Shown in pieces: positions 34,650 through 43,550 of a stretch of DNA of 64,000 bases (positions within the stretch are counted from its first letter, which is position 1; every line of letters begins with the position of its first letter). This DNA comes from Cyanobium gracile PCC 6307 (GTDB lineage: Bacteria > Cyanobacteriota > Cyanobacteriia > PCC-6307 > Cyanobiaceae). The position numbers and the translations under genes are program-made. Below the pieces are notes generated by a model, which ran no database searches, was not told where the DNA came from, and worked only from the letters and a program-made list of their open reading frames with translations. Where the stretch lies: contig NC_019675.1 of assembly GCF_000316515.1 (NCBI RefSeq), positions 1,637,964 to 1,701,963 of the forward strand, given 5' to 3'.

Positions 34650-35871
34650 GGCTGGAGCGCTGTGACTCCCGGCGCAGATTCTTGCGGCTGCGCTTCGGAT
34701 CGCTCTTGAGCAAAGCCAGCTTCTCGCTGAGCAGATCGAGTTCCCGGGTGAGCCTCGGGGTGACGGGCATCGCCGACAGGTCGCCGAACAGCTTGCCCAG
34801 GCTGACGCTGGCGCTGATGACATCGCCGCGATCGAGTTCGGCGATAACGCGTTTGCGTTCCCGGTTGGCTTTGAAGAGGGCCAATTGTTCCGCCACCGCC
34901 TCATCGCCATCCAGTTGATCGAGCTCCCCATGGGCCATCACGGGCAACTGCAGGTGTTCGATCAGGCTCTGGCGGTCGCCGCTGCCGGGGGCCTCCCAGG
35001 CCAGGCGCACGCTGAGAATCTCCTGGTTGGGGATCCAGGCGGGCAGCTTCAGCTGCAGGCCCACGTTGAGCTCCTGGCCGGCGCGCAGGTTGGGCAACTG
35101 GTGGTTGCCGGCGCCGGTGGGCTTGAGGTCGTTGAGCAGATCGACCACCTCGGCGCCGTGTTTGCCCCGCAGGCCAAGGCTCACCCGCCGGCCGAAGGTG
35201 CCCGCCAGCCCCTGGAGCTCGGAGGCGTAGAGATCCGCCAGCTGGCTGGGGGTTTCGATATGGGCCAGGGTGCCGTCGCCGGCGGCGGCCATCGCTCCCA
35301 TCAGGTCTTCGTCGAAGTCGTCGCCCAGGCCGAAGGCACTGGTGCTGATGCCGCGCTGGGTGAGGCCCGCCACCTTGGCGGCGATCTGGTCGGTGTCGGT
35401 GAGGCCATGGTTGGCCTGGCCATCGGAGAGCAGCAGCACCCGGTTCATCGCCGTGGGGTCGAGGTGCTCGGCCACCTGGGTGGCTCCCGCCCGCCAGCCA
35501 TCGAACAGGGCCGTGCAGCCACCACTGTGGATCGTGTTGATCGCGGCGATGAAGGGCTGCGGATCGGCCACGGGCATGGAGGGCACCACCACGTTCACCT
35601 CGTCGTCAAAGCTGACGATGGCGAGGCGATCGCGGCTGGTGAGCTCGCCAGCCAGGAAGCGGGCCGCCTTACGGGCGTAGCTGAGCTTGGTGCCGCCCAT
35701 CGAGCCGGAGCGGTCGATCACCAGGGCCAGGTTGAGCGGCGGCCGCGCGCGCCGGCTGGTGTCGGCGGCCGCCGGCGGTGGGGTGATCGTGAGCAGCAGA
35801 TCCAGGATCGACGGGCGATCGGAGGCCACAGCCGGCCGCAGGGGCCGGAAGCGCAGGGTGGGACGGGTCAT
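34612..35871 (-). CDS. VWA-domain protein
   Basis: Protein of 419 residues with a von Willebrand A domain about 45-215: LALVIDRSGSMGGTKLSYA carries the MIDAS DxSGSM, with further acidic sites in LLLSDGQANHGLTD. It follows the MerR-type gene by 37 bp in the same direction, so the two form a unit. No secretion signal; metal-dependent adhesion in the cytoplasm is typical of bacterial VWA proteins acting in complexes, but the partner is unknown. Confidence 0.88.
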   Translation of the reverse strand: MTRPTLRFRPLRPAVASDRPSILDLLLTITPPPAAADTSRRARPPLNLALVIDRSGSMGGTKLSYARKAARFLAGELTSRDRLAIVSFDDEVNVVVPSMPVADPQPFIAAINTIHSGGCTALFDGWRAGATQVAEHLDPTAMNRVLLLSDGQANHGLTDTDQIAAKVAGLTQRGISTSAFGLGDDFDEDLMGAMAAAGDGTLAHIETPSQLADLYASELQGLAGTFGRRVSLGLRGKHGAEVVDLLNDLKPTGAGNHQLPNLRAGQELNVGLQLKLPAWIPNQEILSVRLAWEAPGSGDRQSLIEHLQLPVMAHGELDQLDGDEAVAEQLALFKANRERKRVIAELDRGDVISASVSLGKLFGDLSAMPVTPRLTRELDLLSEKLALLKSDPKRSRKNLRRESQRSSLNVWESDDGSRD

Positions 35872-35908
35872 GGTGGGGGGGGGGTAGCGGTGGGACGGGG
35901 GAAAGGAT

Positions 35909-36577
35909 TCAGCGGTCGGCGTCGTCGAGCAGGGCGTTGAGCCGGTCCAGGAGGTGCTGGAGCCATTGCTGGCGCCGGGGGCCGGCAGGGGGAGGCAACA
36001 CCGAGTCGCGGACGTGCACTTCGATGCCGGGGGCGAGGGTGAAACGCAGCCAGCGGCTGCCGTTGTCGCTGGAGCGGGATCCGGTGGAGGTGCGCTCAGA
36101 ACGGGAGCGGGAGGACAGGGGTTTGTTGAGCATCCCAAGAACAGAGCCCATCGCGGCAGCTTTGCGTGCGAAGGACGAAGACCCCTCTGCCGCAGCACCG
36201 ATGGCGTCGGCCGTGGACGGCAGATCCCGCAGGTACTGAAGGGCCTCGTTAGCGGAGGGAGCGGTGGCCGCCGCCCCCTCGCCATCGAGCTGCTCCAGCT
36301 GTTGCTCCAGATCGGCGTCGGCCAGAACGCAGAAGGGAGCAATGGCGGAGAGGCTCAGGCCGCGCCGGGCCAGGGCGCGCACCAGCACCAGTTGCAGCAG
36401 GTGCCGGTGGCCGTACACCGCGCTGCGCCCCTCCTTGCCGGGGCGATCGATCAGCCCCTGGGTGGCGTAGAGACGCACCGTGCGCGGCGAGATCTCCTCG
36501 TCCAGCAGCTTGCCAGCGACGAGGAGGAGTTCCTCGAGGCCGTAGAGGGCGTCAGCTGGAGTGAAGACCTTGACCAT
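35909..36577 (-). CDS. MerR-family transcriptional regulator
   Basis: Protein of 222 residues with an N-terminal MerR helix-turn-helix: EEISPRTVRLYATQGLIDRP, then GHRHLLQLVLVRALARRGLSLSAIAPF. No Cys ligand pair for metals is visible. The middle is acidic and Ser-rich. It leads the VWA gene, so it may regulate the unit. The start GTG/ATG at 36577 fits the family. Confidence 0.82.
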   Translation of the reverse strand: MVKVFTPADALYGLEELLLVAGKLLDEEISPRTVRLYATQGLIDRPGKEGRSAVYGHRHLLQLVLVRALARRGLSLSAIAPFCVLADADLEQQLEQLDGEGAAATAPSANEALQYLRDLPSTADAIGAAAEGSSSFARKAAAMGSVLGMLNKPLSSRSRSERTSTGSRSSDNGSRWLRFTLAPGIEVHVRDSVLPPPAGPRRQQWLQHLLDRLNALLDDADR

Positions 36578-36632
36578 CCCTCAATTATCCACACTTGCAG
36601 TGCAGGTGTCAAGCGACTAGGCTTCGTGCCCC

Positions 36633-37415
36633 ATCGACCACCTCGCCATCGACCACCCCTCTCCCGACCCCGCGCCCCTGCTGGAACACCTGCAGCACCT
36701 GGCCCGGCCCCGCCATGCCCGCTGGGATCCCATGGGCCTGATGGCGGTGCGCGCCTACCTGAACGAACAGCTCGGCGCCCTGGGGCCGGTGCAGGAGCAC
36801 CACTTCCGGGAGGGCAGCGATGCGGGCACCAACCTGATCCTGCGGCTCCCCGGCCAGCGCCCGGAGCTCGATCCCCTGCTGGTGGCGGCCCACTACGACG
36901 GCCCCCTTCACTCGATCGGCGCCGACGACAACGCCTCCGGGCTGGCGGCCGGTGTGGATCGTGGCCTTCGATCAGGAGGAATGGGGCATGCTCAGCAGCA
37001 GCGCCCTGGCCCATGAGCTCCAGGCCTGCGGCCAGAAGCTGAAACTCATGGTGAACCTGGAGATGCTCGCCTACACCGGCGAAACCCAGAACAACCCCAC
37101 CCGGCGATGCGGGCGATCGACGGCGACCGGGGCGACTTCATCGCCATGGTGCGCAACCTGGGCGCGGCAACGATGTTGCCTGGCCTCGCCAGCCGGATGG
37201 GGAAGCACGTGGTCACCAACGTGCTGCCGGTGCCCGATGCCGGCCGCTCGATGCCCGAGATGCGCCTCAGCGACCACAGCCCCTTCTGGGATGCGGGCTA
37301 CGACGCCGTGATGGTCACCGACCCCTCCTTCCTGCGCAAGCCGCACTACCACCGGATGAGCGACACGATCGACACGCTGGATCTGCCCTTTCTGGCATCG
37401 GTCACCGAGGGGTGA
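36633..37415 (+). pseudogene. M28-family zinc aminopeptidase, frameshifted and deleted
   Basis: The pieces lie in three frames. The first (to about 36947) has LLEHLQHLARPRHARWDPMG and LLVAAHYDGP, then SIGADDNASGL, the metal-binding start. About 30 residues are missing before VWIVAFDQEEWGML in another frame (from about 36951). That frame ends at ETQNNP, and the third (from about 37099) continues MRAIDGDRGDFIAMVRN, then SDHSPFWDAGYDAVMVTD. Together they cover most M28 motifs. No ATG opens the first segment. It is a decayed exopeptidase next to the MerR/VWA unit. Confidence 0.78.
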
Positions 37416-37497
37416 AAAGCCGGGCTGGGGGTCTTGTGACGCCAGTGGCCTGCGGCCGACCCTGGTTCTTCGCAGGGAATACGGCTTCGATCCAGGC

Positions 37498-38070
37498 GTG
37501 CTGGGGAGGATGGATCCCGCCGCAGACCCATCGATGGAGCCCACGCTTGACAGCCTTCTGTCCTTCTACGCCGAGCGGATCGGTGGCCCCTTCCCCCCCA
37601 GTCTGTTGCCCACCGATCTGCCGCTGCACTGGCAGGGGCAGACGCTGTTCGGCACCGCCCGGGGCACGGAGCCGCTCTACCTCCTGCAGAGCACGCGCGA
37701 TGCCTTCCTGGCCACGGCTCCCCTCGGCACCTTCAGCGTGGGCTTCTGGGGCCATGGCCTCAAGAACCACGCCTTCTACTACCAGCGCCGCGAGCCGTGG
37801 GGCAGCCTGTACCTGCACCTGGCCTACGGCGGCCTCGACGACGACAACGAACAGGCCGCCCGCCGGATCAGGGCCACCATGGAGTGGCTCGCCGGCTTCC
37901 TGCCGATCGTCAGTGAGCGGGCCCGCCACTGCATCGTGGTGGATTCCCTGGGCGATGCCCTCTTCCGGATCGTCCTGACAGGCGGCCAGGCGATCGAAGG
38001 CGATGGGCCCCTGTTCGAGCCCGAGCGCGGGCCGGCGGAGGCGCTGCGACCCCTGCTGGAGGGGCTATAG
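37498..38070 (+). CDS. hypothetical protein
   Basis: Protein of about 190 residues (starts at 37510 or 37534 are alternatives). Aromatic-rich blocks FSVGFWGHGLKNHAFYYQRRE and SLYLHLAYGG suggest a real fold, with a DDDNEQAA acidic turn. No membrane segment or family recognised. It follows the broken M28 gene by about 80 bp. Confidence 0.5.
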   Translation: MLGRMDPAADPSMEPTLDSLLSFYAERIGGPFPPSLLPTDLPLHWQGQTLFGTARGTEPLYLLQSTRDAFLATAPLGTFSVGFWGHGLKNHAFYYQRREPWGSLYLHLAYGGLDDDNEQAARRIRATMEWLAGFLPIVSERARHCIVVDSLGDALFRIVLTGGQAIEGDGPLFEPERGPAEALRPLLEGL

Positions 38071-38112
38071 CGCGGGCTGGCCCGGATTCGCAGCGGCTCC
38101 GCCCCAGCGACC

Positions 38113-38868
38113 TCAACCCAGGTACGGCTCCAGGAAGCTCAGCGGCCGGGCCATGGTGGCCGAGAAGCCGAGGATGCCCGGGTCACGGTGGCTGTAGAGG
38201 ACGGTGTCGTCGGCCTCCAGCAGGAAGGTGCCGCCCCGCTGGGTGAGGAAGTCGTCGCGGGGGACGTAGGTGCGCCAGTGGCCCAGCACCTCGACCATGT
38301 TGCGCAGCCGCACCGTGGCCAGCTCGAAGGGGCGCTGAAAACCGCGGCCGCCGGCCCGGGCGAAGAACGACCCCTGGATCGGCGGCAGGGGCCCCGCCTG
38401 GATCGTCTCGTTGTCGGCGATGCGCTGGGGGGCGCTGCGATCGCCGGTGTAGCCGCGCAGCACCTCGGCCAGGGTGCCGGGGGAGCCGAGGCCGGCGCAC
38501 ATCAGCAGCAGGTTGGGCCAGGGGCCGCCGGCCTGCTTCAGCCCCTCGTAGAGCCCCAGGTCCCGGTGCAGATGGGGTTCGGCGTCCACCAGGAGCCGAT
38601 CGAGCGGGAAGCCGGTGAAGGCACAGAAGCGCTCGCGGCCGGCCGCGTCGCCGATGCCGATCGCCAGCACGGCGATGCCGGCGGCCTCCAGCTGCGGCAG
38701 CACCGGCACCAGGGCCTGGACGTACTCGAGGCTGTCGAAGTCGCCCAGCTGGCTGAGCAGCAGCACCAGTCGCCGCCGGCCGCGGCCCATGCCCGCCACC
38801 GCCGCCAGCCGCTCCAGCAGCAGGGCGGGGGCGGGCGGCCGGGTGGCGGCGTGGGCGGAGGCGGTCAC
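38113..38868 (-). CDS. AhpC/TSA-like (peroxiredoxin-like) family protein
   Basis: Protein of 251 residues similar to a cyanobacterial peroxiredoxin-like family: LVLLLSQLGDFDSLEYVQAL, then LEAAGIAVLAIGIGDAAGRERF, then PFELATVRLRNMVEVLG, LLEADDTVLYSHRD. A CxxC or clear peroxidatic Cys is not visible at the usual site, so peroxidase activity is uncertain. It is the last gene of a light-repair run, 14 bp after the photolyase-like gene. Confidence 0.72.
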   Translation of the reverse strand: MTASAHAATRPPAPALLLERLAAVAGMGRGRRRLVLLLSQLGDFDSLEYVQALVPVLPQLEAAGIAVLAIGIGDAAGRERFCAFTGFPLDRLLVDAEPHLHRDLGLYEGLKQAGGPWPNLLLMCAGLGSPGTLAEVLRGYTGDRSAPQRIADNETIQAGPLPPIQGSFFARAGGRGFQRPFELATVRLRNMVEVLGHWRTYVPRDDFLTQRGGTFLLEADDTVLYSHRDPGILGFSATMARPLSFLEPYLG

Positions 38869-38882
38869 GGGCAGGGGGTGGG

Positions 38883-40427
38883 TCAGGGCCCGACCATGGT
38901 GGCCCGCACCAGGAACCCCTCGGCGGCCACTTCCAGGGCCTCGCGTCGCTTGGGGTCCATCTTCTCCAGCATCCGCACCATCATCGAAAGGCGGGGATTG
39001 GCCTGGAAGAAGCTGCGGTGGCGGTCGATGAAGCGCCAGTAGAGGCCGTCCCAGATCTCACACCACGGGCCCATTTTGTAGTCGCCCATCTTGAGGATGT
39101 AGTTGGAGCCGCCGATGTAGGGCTTGGTGGCGAACAGGCCGCCATCGCTCATCTGGCCCATGCCGTAGACGTTCGGGCCCATCACCCACTCGTAGGAATC
39201 CAGGTAGCGCTCCATGAACCAGCGGTGCACCTCACCGGGGTGGATCTCGCACAGCAGCATCAGGTTGCTGACCACCATCAGCCGCTCGATGTGGTGGTTG
39301 TAGCCGAGCCGGTTCACCCGCTCGATCGCCGCGTCCAGTGGCGGCAGGCCGCTGCTGCCGTCGTCCCAGCAGGGGGCCAGCCGGCGCTGGTGGTTCCAGA
39401 AGTTGGCGACGGCCTGGCGCTCGCCATGCACCCGGTCGATGCCGCGCACGAATTCGCGCCAGCCGATCACCTGGCGCAGGAAGCCCTCCAGCGAGGCGAT
39501 CGGCACCGGCTGGCCGCTCCCCTCCCGCCGCCGGGCGTGCTCCAGGGTGGCGGCGATCACCGCCGCGGGGGTGAGCAGGCCGATGTTGAGCAGGGGCGAG
39601 AGCAGGGAGTGGTGCAGGGTGGCGTGGTGCTGGCTGAGGGCGTCTTCCAAGGGCCCGAAGTCGTCGAGGCGCTCCGCCAGGAAGCGCTCCAGCCAGGCCT
39701 CGGCGCCGGCCTGATCGAAGGGGATCCACAGGGGCCCCAGCGCGCCGGGGTGGTCGGCGAAGTGGGTGTCGATCAGGGCCCGCACCGCCGGCTCGTGGGG
39801 GCTGGCCGCCACCACCGGCAGGGGCGGCTCCCCATAGCCCTTGGGCAGCTTGCGGCGGTTTTCGGTGTCGAAGCTCCAGCGACCGCCGGTCGGGGAGCCA
39901 TCGGGCTCGAGCAGCAGGCCGAGGCGGCGCCGCTGGCGCTCGTAGAAGGTCTTCATGAACGGGCGGCGGCGGCCCTCGAACCAGCTGCGGCTCTCGGCCA
40001 CCGATTCCAGGAACGCCGGTGAGGGCAGCACGCGGAGCCGCACGCCCTGATCAGCGCAGAAGCGCTGCAGCCGTCGATCGAAGCTGCGGTCGGCCACCTC
40101 GGCCACCTGCAGCTCGCGGCTCTCCAGCTCGCTGTCCTGCGGCTCGCCGCCGCCGCTCAGCTCAGACGCCACCCGGTCCCAGAACGACACCCCCTCCGAC
40201 TCGGGCAGCTCGAAGTAGTACACCGCCACGCCCCGCTCCAGCAGCGCGTCGCGGAAGCTGCGCATGGCCACGAAGGTGTGCAGCAGCCGCAGGCGGTGGT
40301 AGCGCCAGGTGGTGGCCACGGCCAGGTCCTCGATCATGAGCACCCGGGAGCCGGGGGCGAGCTGCAGGGGGGAGGGGCTCAGCCAGTCGGGATGGAGCTG
40401 GTCGCCCAGGATCAGGGTCAGGGCCAC
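38883..40427 (-). CDS. cryptochrome/photolyase-related protein (FeS-BCP-like)
   Basis: Protein of 514 residues in the photolyase-related group. The N-terminal LTLILGDQLHPDWL is the antenna-type Rossmann start, and the C-terminal half is the FAD domain with GYNHHIERLMVVSNLMLL, then MGPNVYGMGQMSDGG. The final block GDYKMGPWCEIWDGLYWRF replaces the loop where FeS-type enzymes have a CxxC pair plus a third Cys. Here only one Cys is seen in that loop and one near LLCEIHP, so the [4Fe-4S] site is probably incomplete. It follows CRY-DASH by 10 bp. Confidence 0.85.
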   Translation of the reverse strand: MALTLILGDQLHPDWLSPSPLQLAPGSRVLMIEDLAVATTWRYHRLRLLHTFVAMRSFRDALLERGVAVYYFELPESEGVSFWDRVASELSGGGEPQDSELESRELQVAEVADRSFDRRLQRFCADQGVRLRVLPSPAFLESVAESRSWFEGRRRPFMKTFYERQRRRLGLLLEPDGSPTGGRWSFDTENRRKLPKGYGEPPLPVVAASPHEPAVRALIDTHFADHPGALGPLWIPFDQAGAEAWLERFLAERLDDFGPLEDALSQHHATLHHSLLSPLLNIGLLTPAAVIAATLEHARRREGSGQPVPIASLEGFLRQVIGWREFVRGIDRVHGERQAVANFWNHQRRLAPCWDDGSSGLPPLDAAIERVNRLGYNHHIERLMVVSNLMLLCEIHPGEVHRWFMERYLDSYEWVMGPNVYGMGQMSDGGLFATKPYIGGSNYILKMGDYKMGPWCEIWDGLYWRFIDRHRSFFQANPRLSMMVRMLEKMDPKRREALEVAAEGFLVRATMVGP

Positions 40428-40437
40428 AGGGTGAGGG

Positions 40438-41679
40438 TCAGAAGGGGAGGGGCACCGGGGCGGCCCAGAGCCGGCGGTGGGTCTGCTCGGGGTCGTAGAG
40501 GCGCACCTGGCGTTCCAGATCGAAGCGGCGGGGGCTGCCGCCGAAGCTGCGCGGGTCGGAGCCCACGCCGGCCAGGTAGGCCCAGTTACCGGTGTTCAGA
40601 GCCGGGTGGGCGTCGATCAGGGCCCACTCGAAGAAGCGGGCCCCCCAGGTCCAGGGCAGCTGGAGCTCGTTGACGAAGTGGGAGGCCACCCACTGGCGGC
40701 CGCGGTTGGAGAGGTAGCCGGTGGTGAGCAGTTCGCTGAGCTGGGCATCGATCAGGGGATGGCCGGTGTCGCCGCGGGTCCAGCGGACGAAGCGCTCCCT
40801 GGCCTCCTGCGGATCGGCCGGTGCGGCGGCCGGACGGTTCTGGAGGCCGCCAGGGGCGTGGAAGGCCTCGCCGTGGCGCTGCTCCGACCAGAGGAAGAAC
40901 TCCCGCCAGAGCAGTTCCTGTTTCATCCACTCGGAGCCCTCGTCGGCGCCGTGGAGCTCCTGATAACGCAGCACCTCCTGCCAGATCCGCCGCACCGAGA
41001 GGGAGCCCACCCCCAGAAAAGGGGAGAACTTGGCGGAGAACGCCGTGCCCACCAGCCCATTACGGGTGAGCTTGTAATCGCGCAGCCCGCTGGAGCCGAA
41101 CAGGTAGTGCTCCAGCCGGGCCAGGGCCGTGGGTTCATCGCCGGAAAAGGGGAAGGCGCTGCGGGGATCGGGGCCAGCGGAGGCCGGCGGGGAGGCGGGC
41201 GGCACCAGCCAGGACCGGGGGAGCTCGTCCCAGGCGTCCCCCAGGCCGGCGAGATCCGGTGGGGGCAGGGGCGGTTCCGGGTCGCGCTCCAGGCCGCGGC
41301 GGAACGGGCTGAACACCCCCGGGAAGCGCTCGGCCGCCACCGGCCAGGTGGCGAACAGGCGGCTCTCCTGGGCGTGCAGCACCGCCTCGGGCTGCACCAG
41401 GGGGCGGAGCTCGGCGAGGGCGGCCGCCGTGGTGTGCTGCGCAAAGGCCAGCAAGGGGATTCCCGCCGCCGCCAGGCGGGCGTGGAGTGAGGCGAGAGCC
41501 TGGGCCTCCAGCCGCCGCTGGTGGCCCCCCCGCAGCCGCTGACCTTCCGGCCGGCAGGCCAGCACCAGCAGACGGGCGCCGCTCTGGCGCGCCAGGGCCA
41601 CGGCCCGGTGCAGGGCGGGCTGGTCATCGAGGCGCAGCTGGCCCTCCAGGGCCAGGGCGATGGTGACGGCAGCCGCCAT
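40438..41679 (-). CDS. cryptochrome DASH-type photolyase
   Basis: Photolyase/cryptochrome of 413 residues in the DASH group: FAD domain blocks RDYKLTRNGLVGTAFSAKFS, GDTGHPLIDAQLSELLTTGYLSN, then NRGRQWVASHFVNELQLPW, and NTGNWAYLAGVGSDPRSFGGS. Such enzymes repair single-stranded DNA dimers or act in light signalling. First gene of the operon with the photolyase-related and AhpC-like genes. Start at 41679 is chosen for the N-terminal strand VTIALALEGQLRLDDQPAL. Confidence 0.9.
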   Translation of the reverse strand: MAAAVTIALALEGQLRLDDQPALHRAVALARQSGARLLVLACRPEGQRLRGGHQRRLEAQALASLHARLAAAGIPLLAFAQHTTAAALAELRPLVQPEAVLHAQESRLFATWPVAAERFPGVFSPFRRGLERDPEPPLPPPDLAGLGDAWDELPRSWLVPPASPPASAGPDPRSAFPFSGDEPTALARLEHYLFGSSGLRDYKLTRNGLVGTAFSAKFSPFLGVGSLSVRRIWQEVLRYQELHGADEGSEWMKQELLWREFFLWSEQRHGEAFHAPGGLQNRPAAAPADPQEARERFVRWTRGDTGHPLIDAQLSELLTTGYLSNRGRQWVASHFVNELQLPWTWGARFFEWALIDAHPALNTGNWAYLAGVGSDPRSFGGSPRRFDLERQVRLYDPEQTHRRLWAAPVPLPF

Positions 41680-41742
41680 CGGTGTTGCCAGAGGAGGGAC
41701 CAGGGTGGCAAAGGCAGACCCAACGCCGCGAGGCCAGCCCCC

Positions 41743-42534
41743 GTGATCCAGGCCCCCACCCCCGCCCTGTTCATCGGACATGGCAGCCCGATGAACGCCA
41801 TCGAAGCCAACCGCTTCACCCGCGCCTGGGCCGCCTGCTTCGCCGCCCTGCCGCGCCCGCAGGCGATCCTCTGCGTCTCGGCCCACTGGGAAACCGACGG
41901 CACCAAGGTCACGGCGATGGAGCGACCGCGCACGATCCACGACTTCGGCGGCTTTCCTGCCGAGCTGTTCGCCGTCGACTACCCCGCGCCCGGATCCCTG
42001 GCGCTGGCGGAGAGGATCCGGCGCCTGGTCCCGGAGATCGCCCTCGACCACACCTGGGGCCTCGACCATGGCACCTGGTCGGTGCTGCGGCCCATGCGGC
42101 CGGCGGCCGATCTGCCCGTGGTGCAGCTCAGCCTCGACCGTCGCCGCAGCCCCCGGGAGCACCTGAAGCTGGCCCGGCGCCTGCGGCCCCTACGCCAGGA
42201 GGGGGTGCTGGTGCTGGGCAGCGGCAACCTCGTCCATAACCTGGGCCGGATCCTCTGGGGGGAAGGGGCCCATGGCTGGGCCGAGGCCTTCGATCAGCTG
42301 CTGGCCGAGCGGATCAGCTCCGGCCCCCTGGAGGACCTGCTCGACCCCCTCGCCCTGGGCCCCGACGCGGCCCTGGCCCTGCCGTCGCTGGAGCACTACC
42401 TGCCGCTGCTGTACGTGCTGGGGGTGCGGGATCCCGGCGAGCCCCTTGGCTTTTTCACTGCCGAGGTGACCCTTGGGGCCATCTCCATGCGCTCGCTAAA
42501 GGTCGGCAGCGATGGCGGTAGCGGCGTTCCATGA
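41743..42534 (+). CDS. LigB-type extradiol aromatic dioxygenase (DODA/YgiD-like)
   Basis: Protein of 263 residues. TPALFIGHGSPMNAIE, with the metal His, opens the family; AHWET, then TIHDFGGFP, and EHYLPLLYVLGVRDPGE follow. In plants and bacteria these enzymes open 3,4-dihydroxyphenyl rings (DOPA dioxygenase) with a non-heme metal. A GTG at 41743 is needed to include the first His, and gives the family length. It is divergent from CRY-DASH (63 bp). Confidence 0.92.
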   Translation: MIQAPTPALFIGHGSPMNAIEANRFTRAWAACFAALPRPQAILCVSAHWETDGTKVTAMERPRTIHDFGGFPAELFAVDYPAPGSLALAERIRRLVPEIALDHTWGLDHGTWSVLRPMRPAADLPVVQLSLDRRRSPREHLKLARRLRPLRQEGVLVLGSGNLVHNLGRILWGEGAHGWAEAFDQLLAERISSGPLEDLLDPLALGPDAALALPSLEHYLPLLYVLGVRDPGEPLGFFTAEVTLGAISMRSLKVGSDGGSGVP

Positions 42535-42597
42535 CGGATTACTGCAGGCCAGGACGGAGCGATTGCGCGTCTTAAGGATTGCTCTAGATTTCTGCCC

Positions 42598-42696
42598 ATG
42601 AGGGAGATCCCCGTGCACCGATCCATCGGCCTGCTGACCGCCACCGGCCTCACCGGCCTGGCTTTGGTGAGCCTGACCATGACCTTTCTGGGCTGA
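42598..42696 (+). CDS. small single-span membrane peptide
   Basis: An ATG frame of 32 residues: basic start MREIPVHRS, then a hydrophobic helix GLLTATGLTGLALVSL and MTFLG. It is preceded by a purine-poor leader with no strong ribosome site. Similar small hydrophobic peptides are common in cyanobacteria, but this one is not recognised; it is convergent with the next gene by 1 bp. Low certainty that it is translated. Confidence 0.35.
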   Translation: MREIPVHRSIGLLTATGLTGLALVSLTMTFLG

Positions 42697-42697
42697 T

Positions 42698-43540
42698 TCA
42701 GGGCGCCGCCGGCAGGTAACCGGTGCGGCGCAGGAAAGCCCGCAGCGCGTCGGGATAGCTGGCATAGCGCTTCTCCGGCCGCCGGCAGTCGCCCTTGGCG
42801 TTGTAGCCCGCCTCACAGGAGGTCAGCCCCCAGTCGGAGCGCCGGTCGTAGAGGCCCAGCATCCGCTTCCAGCCTGTGTCGAACTCCCCCACCAGCGCCT
42901 TTGTGGCCACCCAGGCCGCCAGGAAGCCGTTGGCTTCGGTGCGTTGATCGGCGGGCTGCTGGAGCCAGCCCTCCATCTCCTGGAGCCGGCGCCGGTGCAG
43001 CGGCAACATCGCCCGCTGGTGGCTGATGTCGAGGAAGCGGGAACCGTCCAGCTGCCAGATCTGGCTGGGGGCGCTGCTGCCGGCGTAGCTGGCGAACTGG
43101 TAGAGGAAGCGGTTGTCCACGTCCACCAGCAGGTAGCGGCCGTTGCCCAGCGGATCGCTGGCACCGTTGGGCCCACCGTTCACCGGGTCGCGGCGCACCG
43201 CGAACCAGCGACGGCCGTCGGGGCTGCTGGTGAGCACCCGGGTGTCGTTGCAGCAGTGGGCGCCGCCCGTGAACGAGGAGAGCAGCACCTCCGGGTAGGG
43301 ATTGGACGGATCCATCTCCACCACCTGCAGCACCGCATCGATGCTGCCGGGGCCGATCCGAAGCGCCCCCACCAGCTGACCGACCACCTTCCCCTCCACC
43401 CGCACGGTGGCCACGGGCTGGACCTCATCCATGCCATCGGGCTTGGGCTGGCGACGGTTCTCCAGCACGGCGACCACGGGGCCGTTGCTGATCACCGGAC
43501 CGGGTGCCGGTGAGAGGGCCAGCAGCAGGGGCAGCAGCAT
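42698..43540 (-). CDS. secreted protein of unknown function
   Basis: Protein of 280 residues with an N-terminal hydrophobic leader (LLPLLLALSPAPG). The body has a beta-rich repeat-like pattern: EVLLSSFTGGAHCCNDTRVL, RYLLVDVDNRFLYQFASYAG. Several Cys pairs (CC, SC, DC) suggest disulfides in the periplasm. The C-terminal YASYPDALRAFLRRTGYLP resembles a PliI/lysozyme-inhibitor-like or repeat-domain end, but I cannot assign a family. Confidence 0.55.
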   Translation of the reverse strand: MLLPLLLALSPAPGPVISNGPVVAVLENRRQPKPDGMDEVQPVATVRVEGKVVGQLVGALRIGPGSIDAVLQVVEMDPSNPYPEVLLSSFTGGAHCCNDTRVLTSSPDGRRWFAVRRDPVNGGPNGASDPLGNGRYLLVDVDNRFLYQFASYAGSSAPSQIWQLDGSRFLDISHQRAMLPLHRRRLQEMEGWLQQPADQRTEANGFLAAWVATKALVGEFDTGWKRMLGLYDRRSDWGLTSCEAGYNAKGDCRRPEKRYASYPDALRAFLRRTGYLPAAP

Positions 43541-43550
43541 CGGCGTGGGC

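Noticed and set aside
42535..42597. A possible terminator after the dioxygenase gene
   Set aside because: No stable stem followed by a T run; the stretch is just short intergenic DNA.
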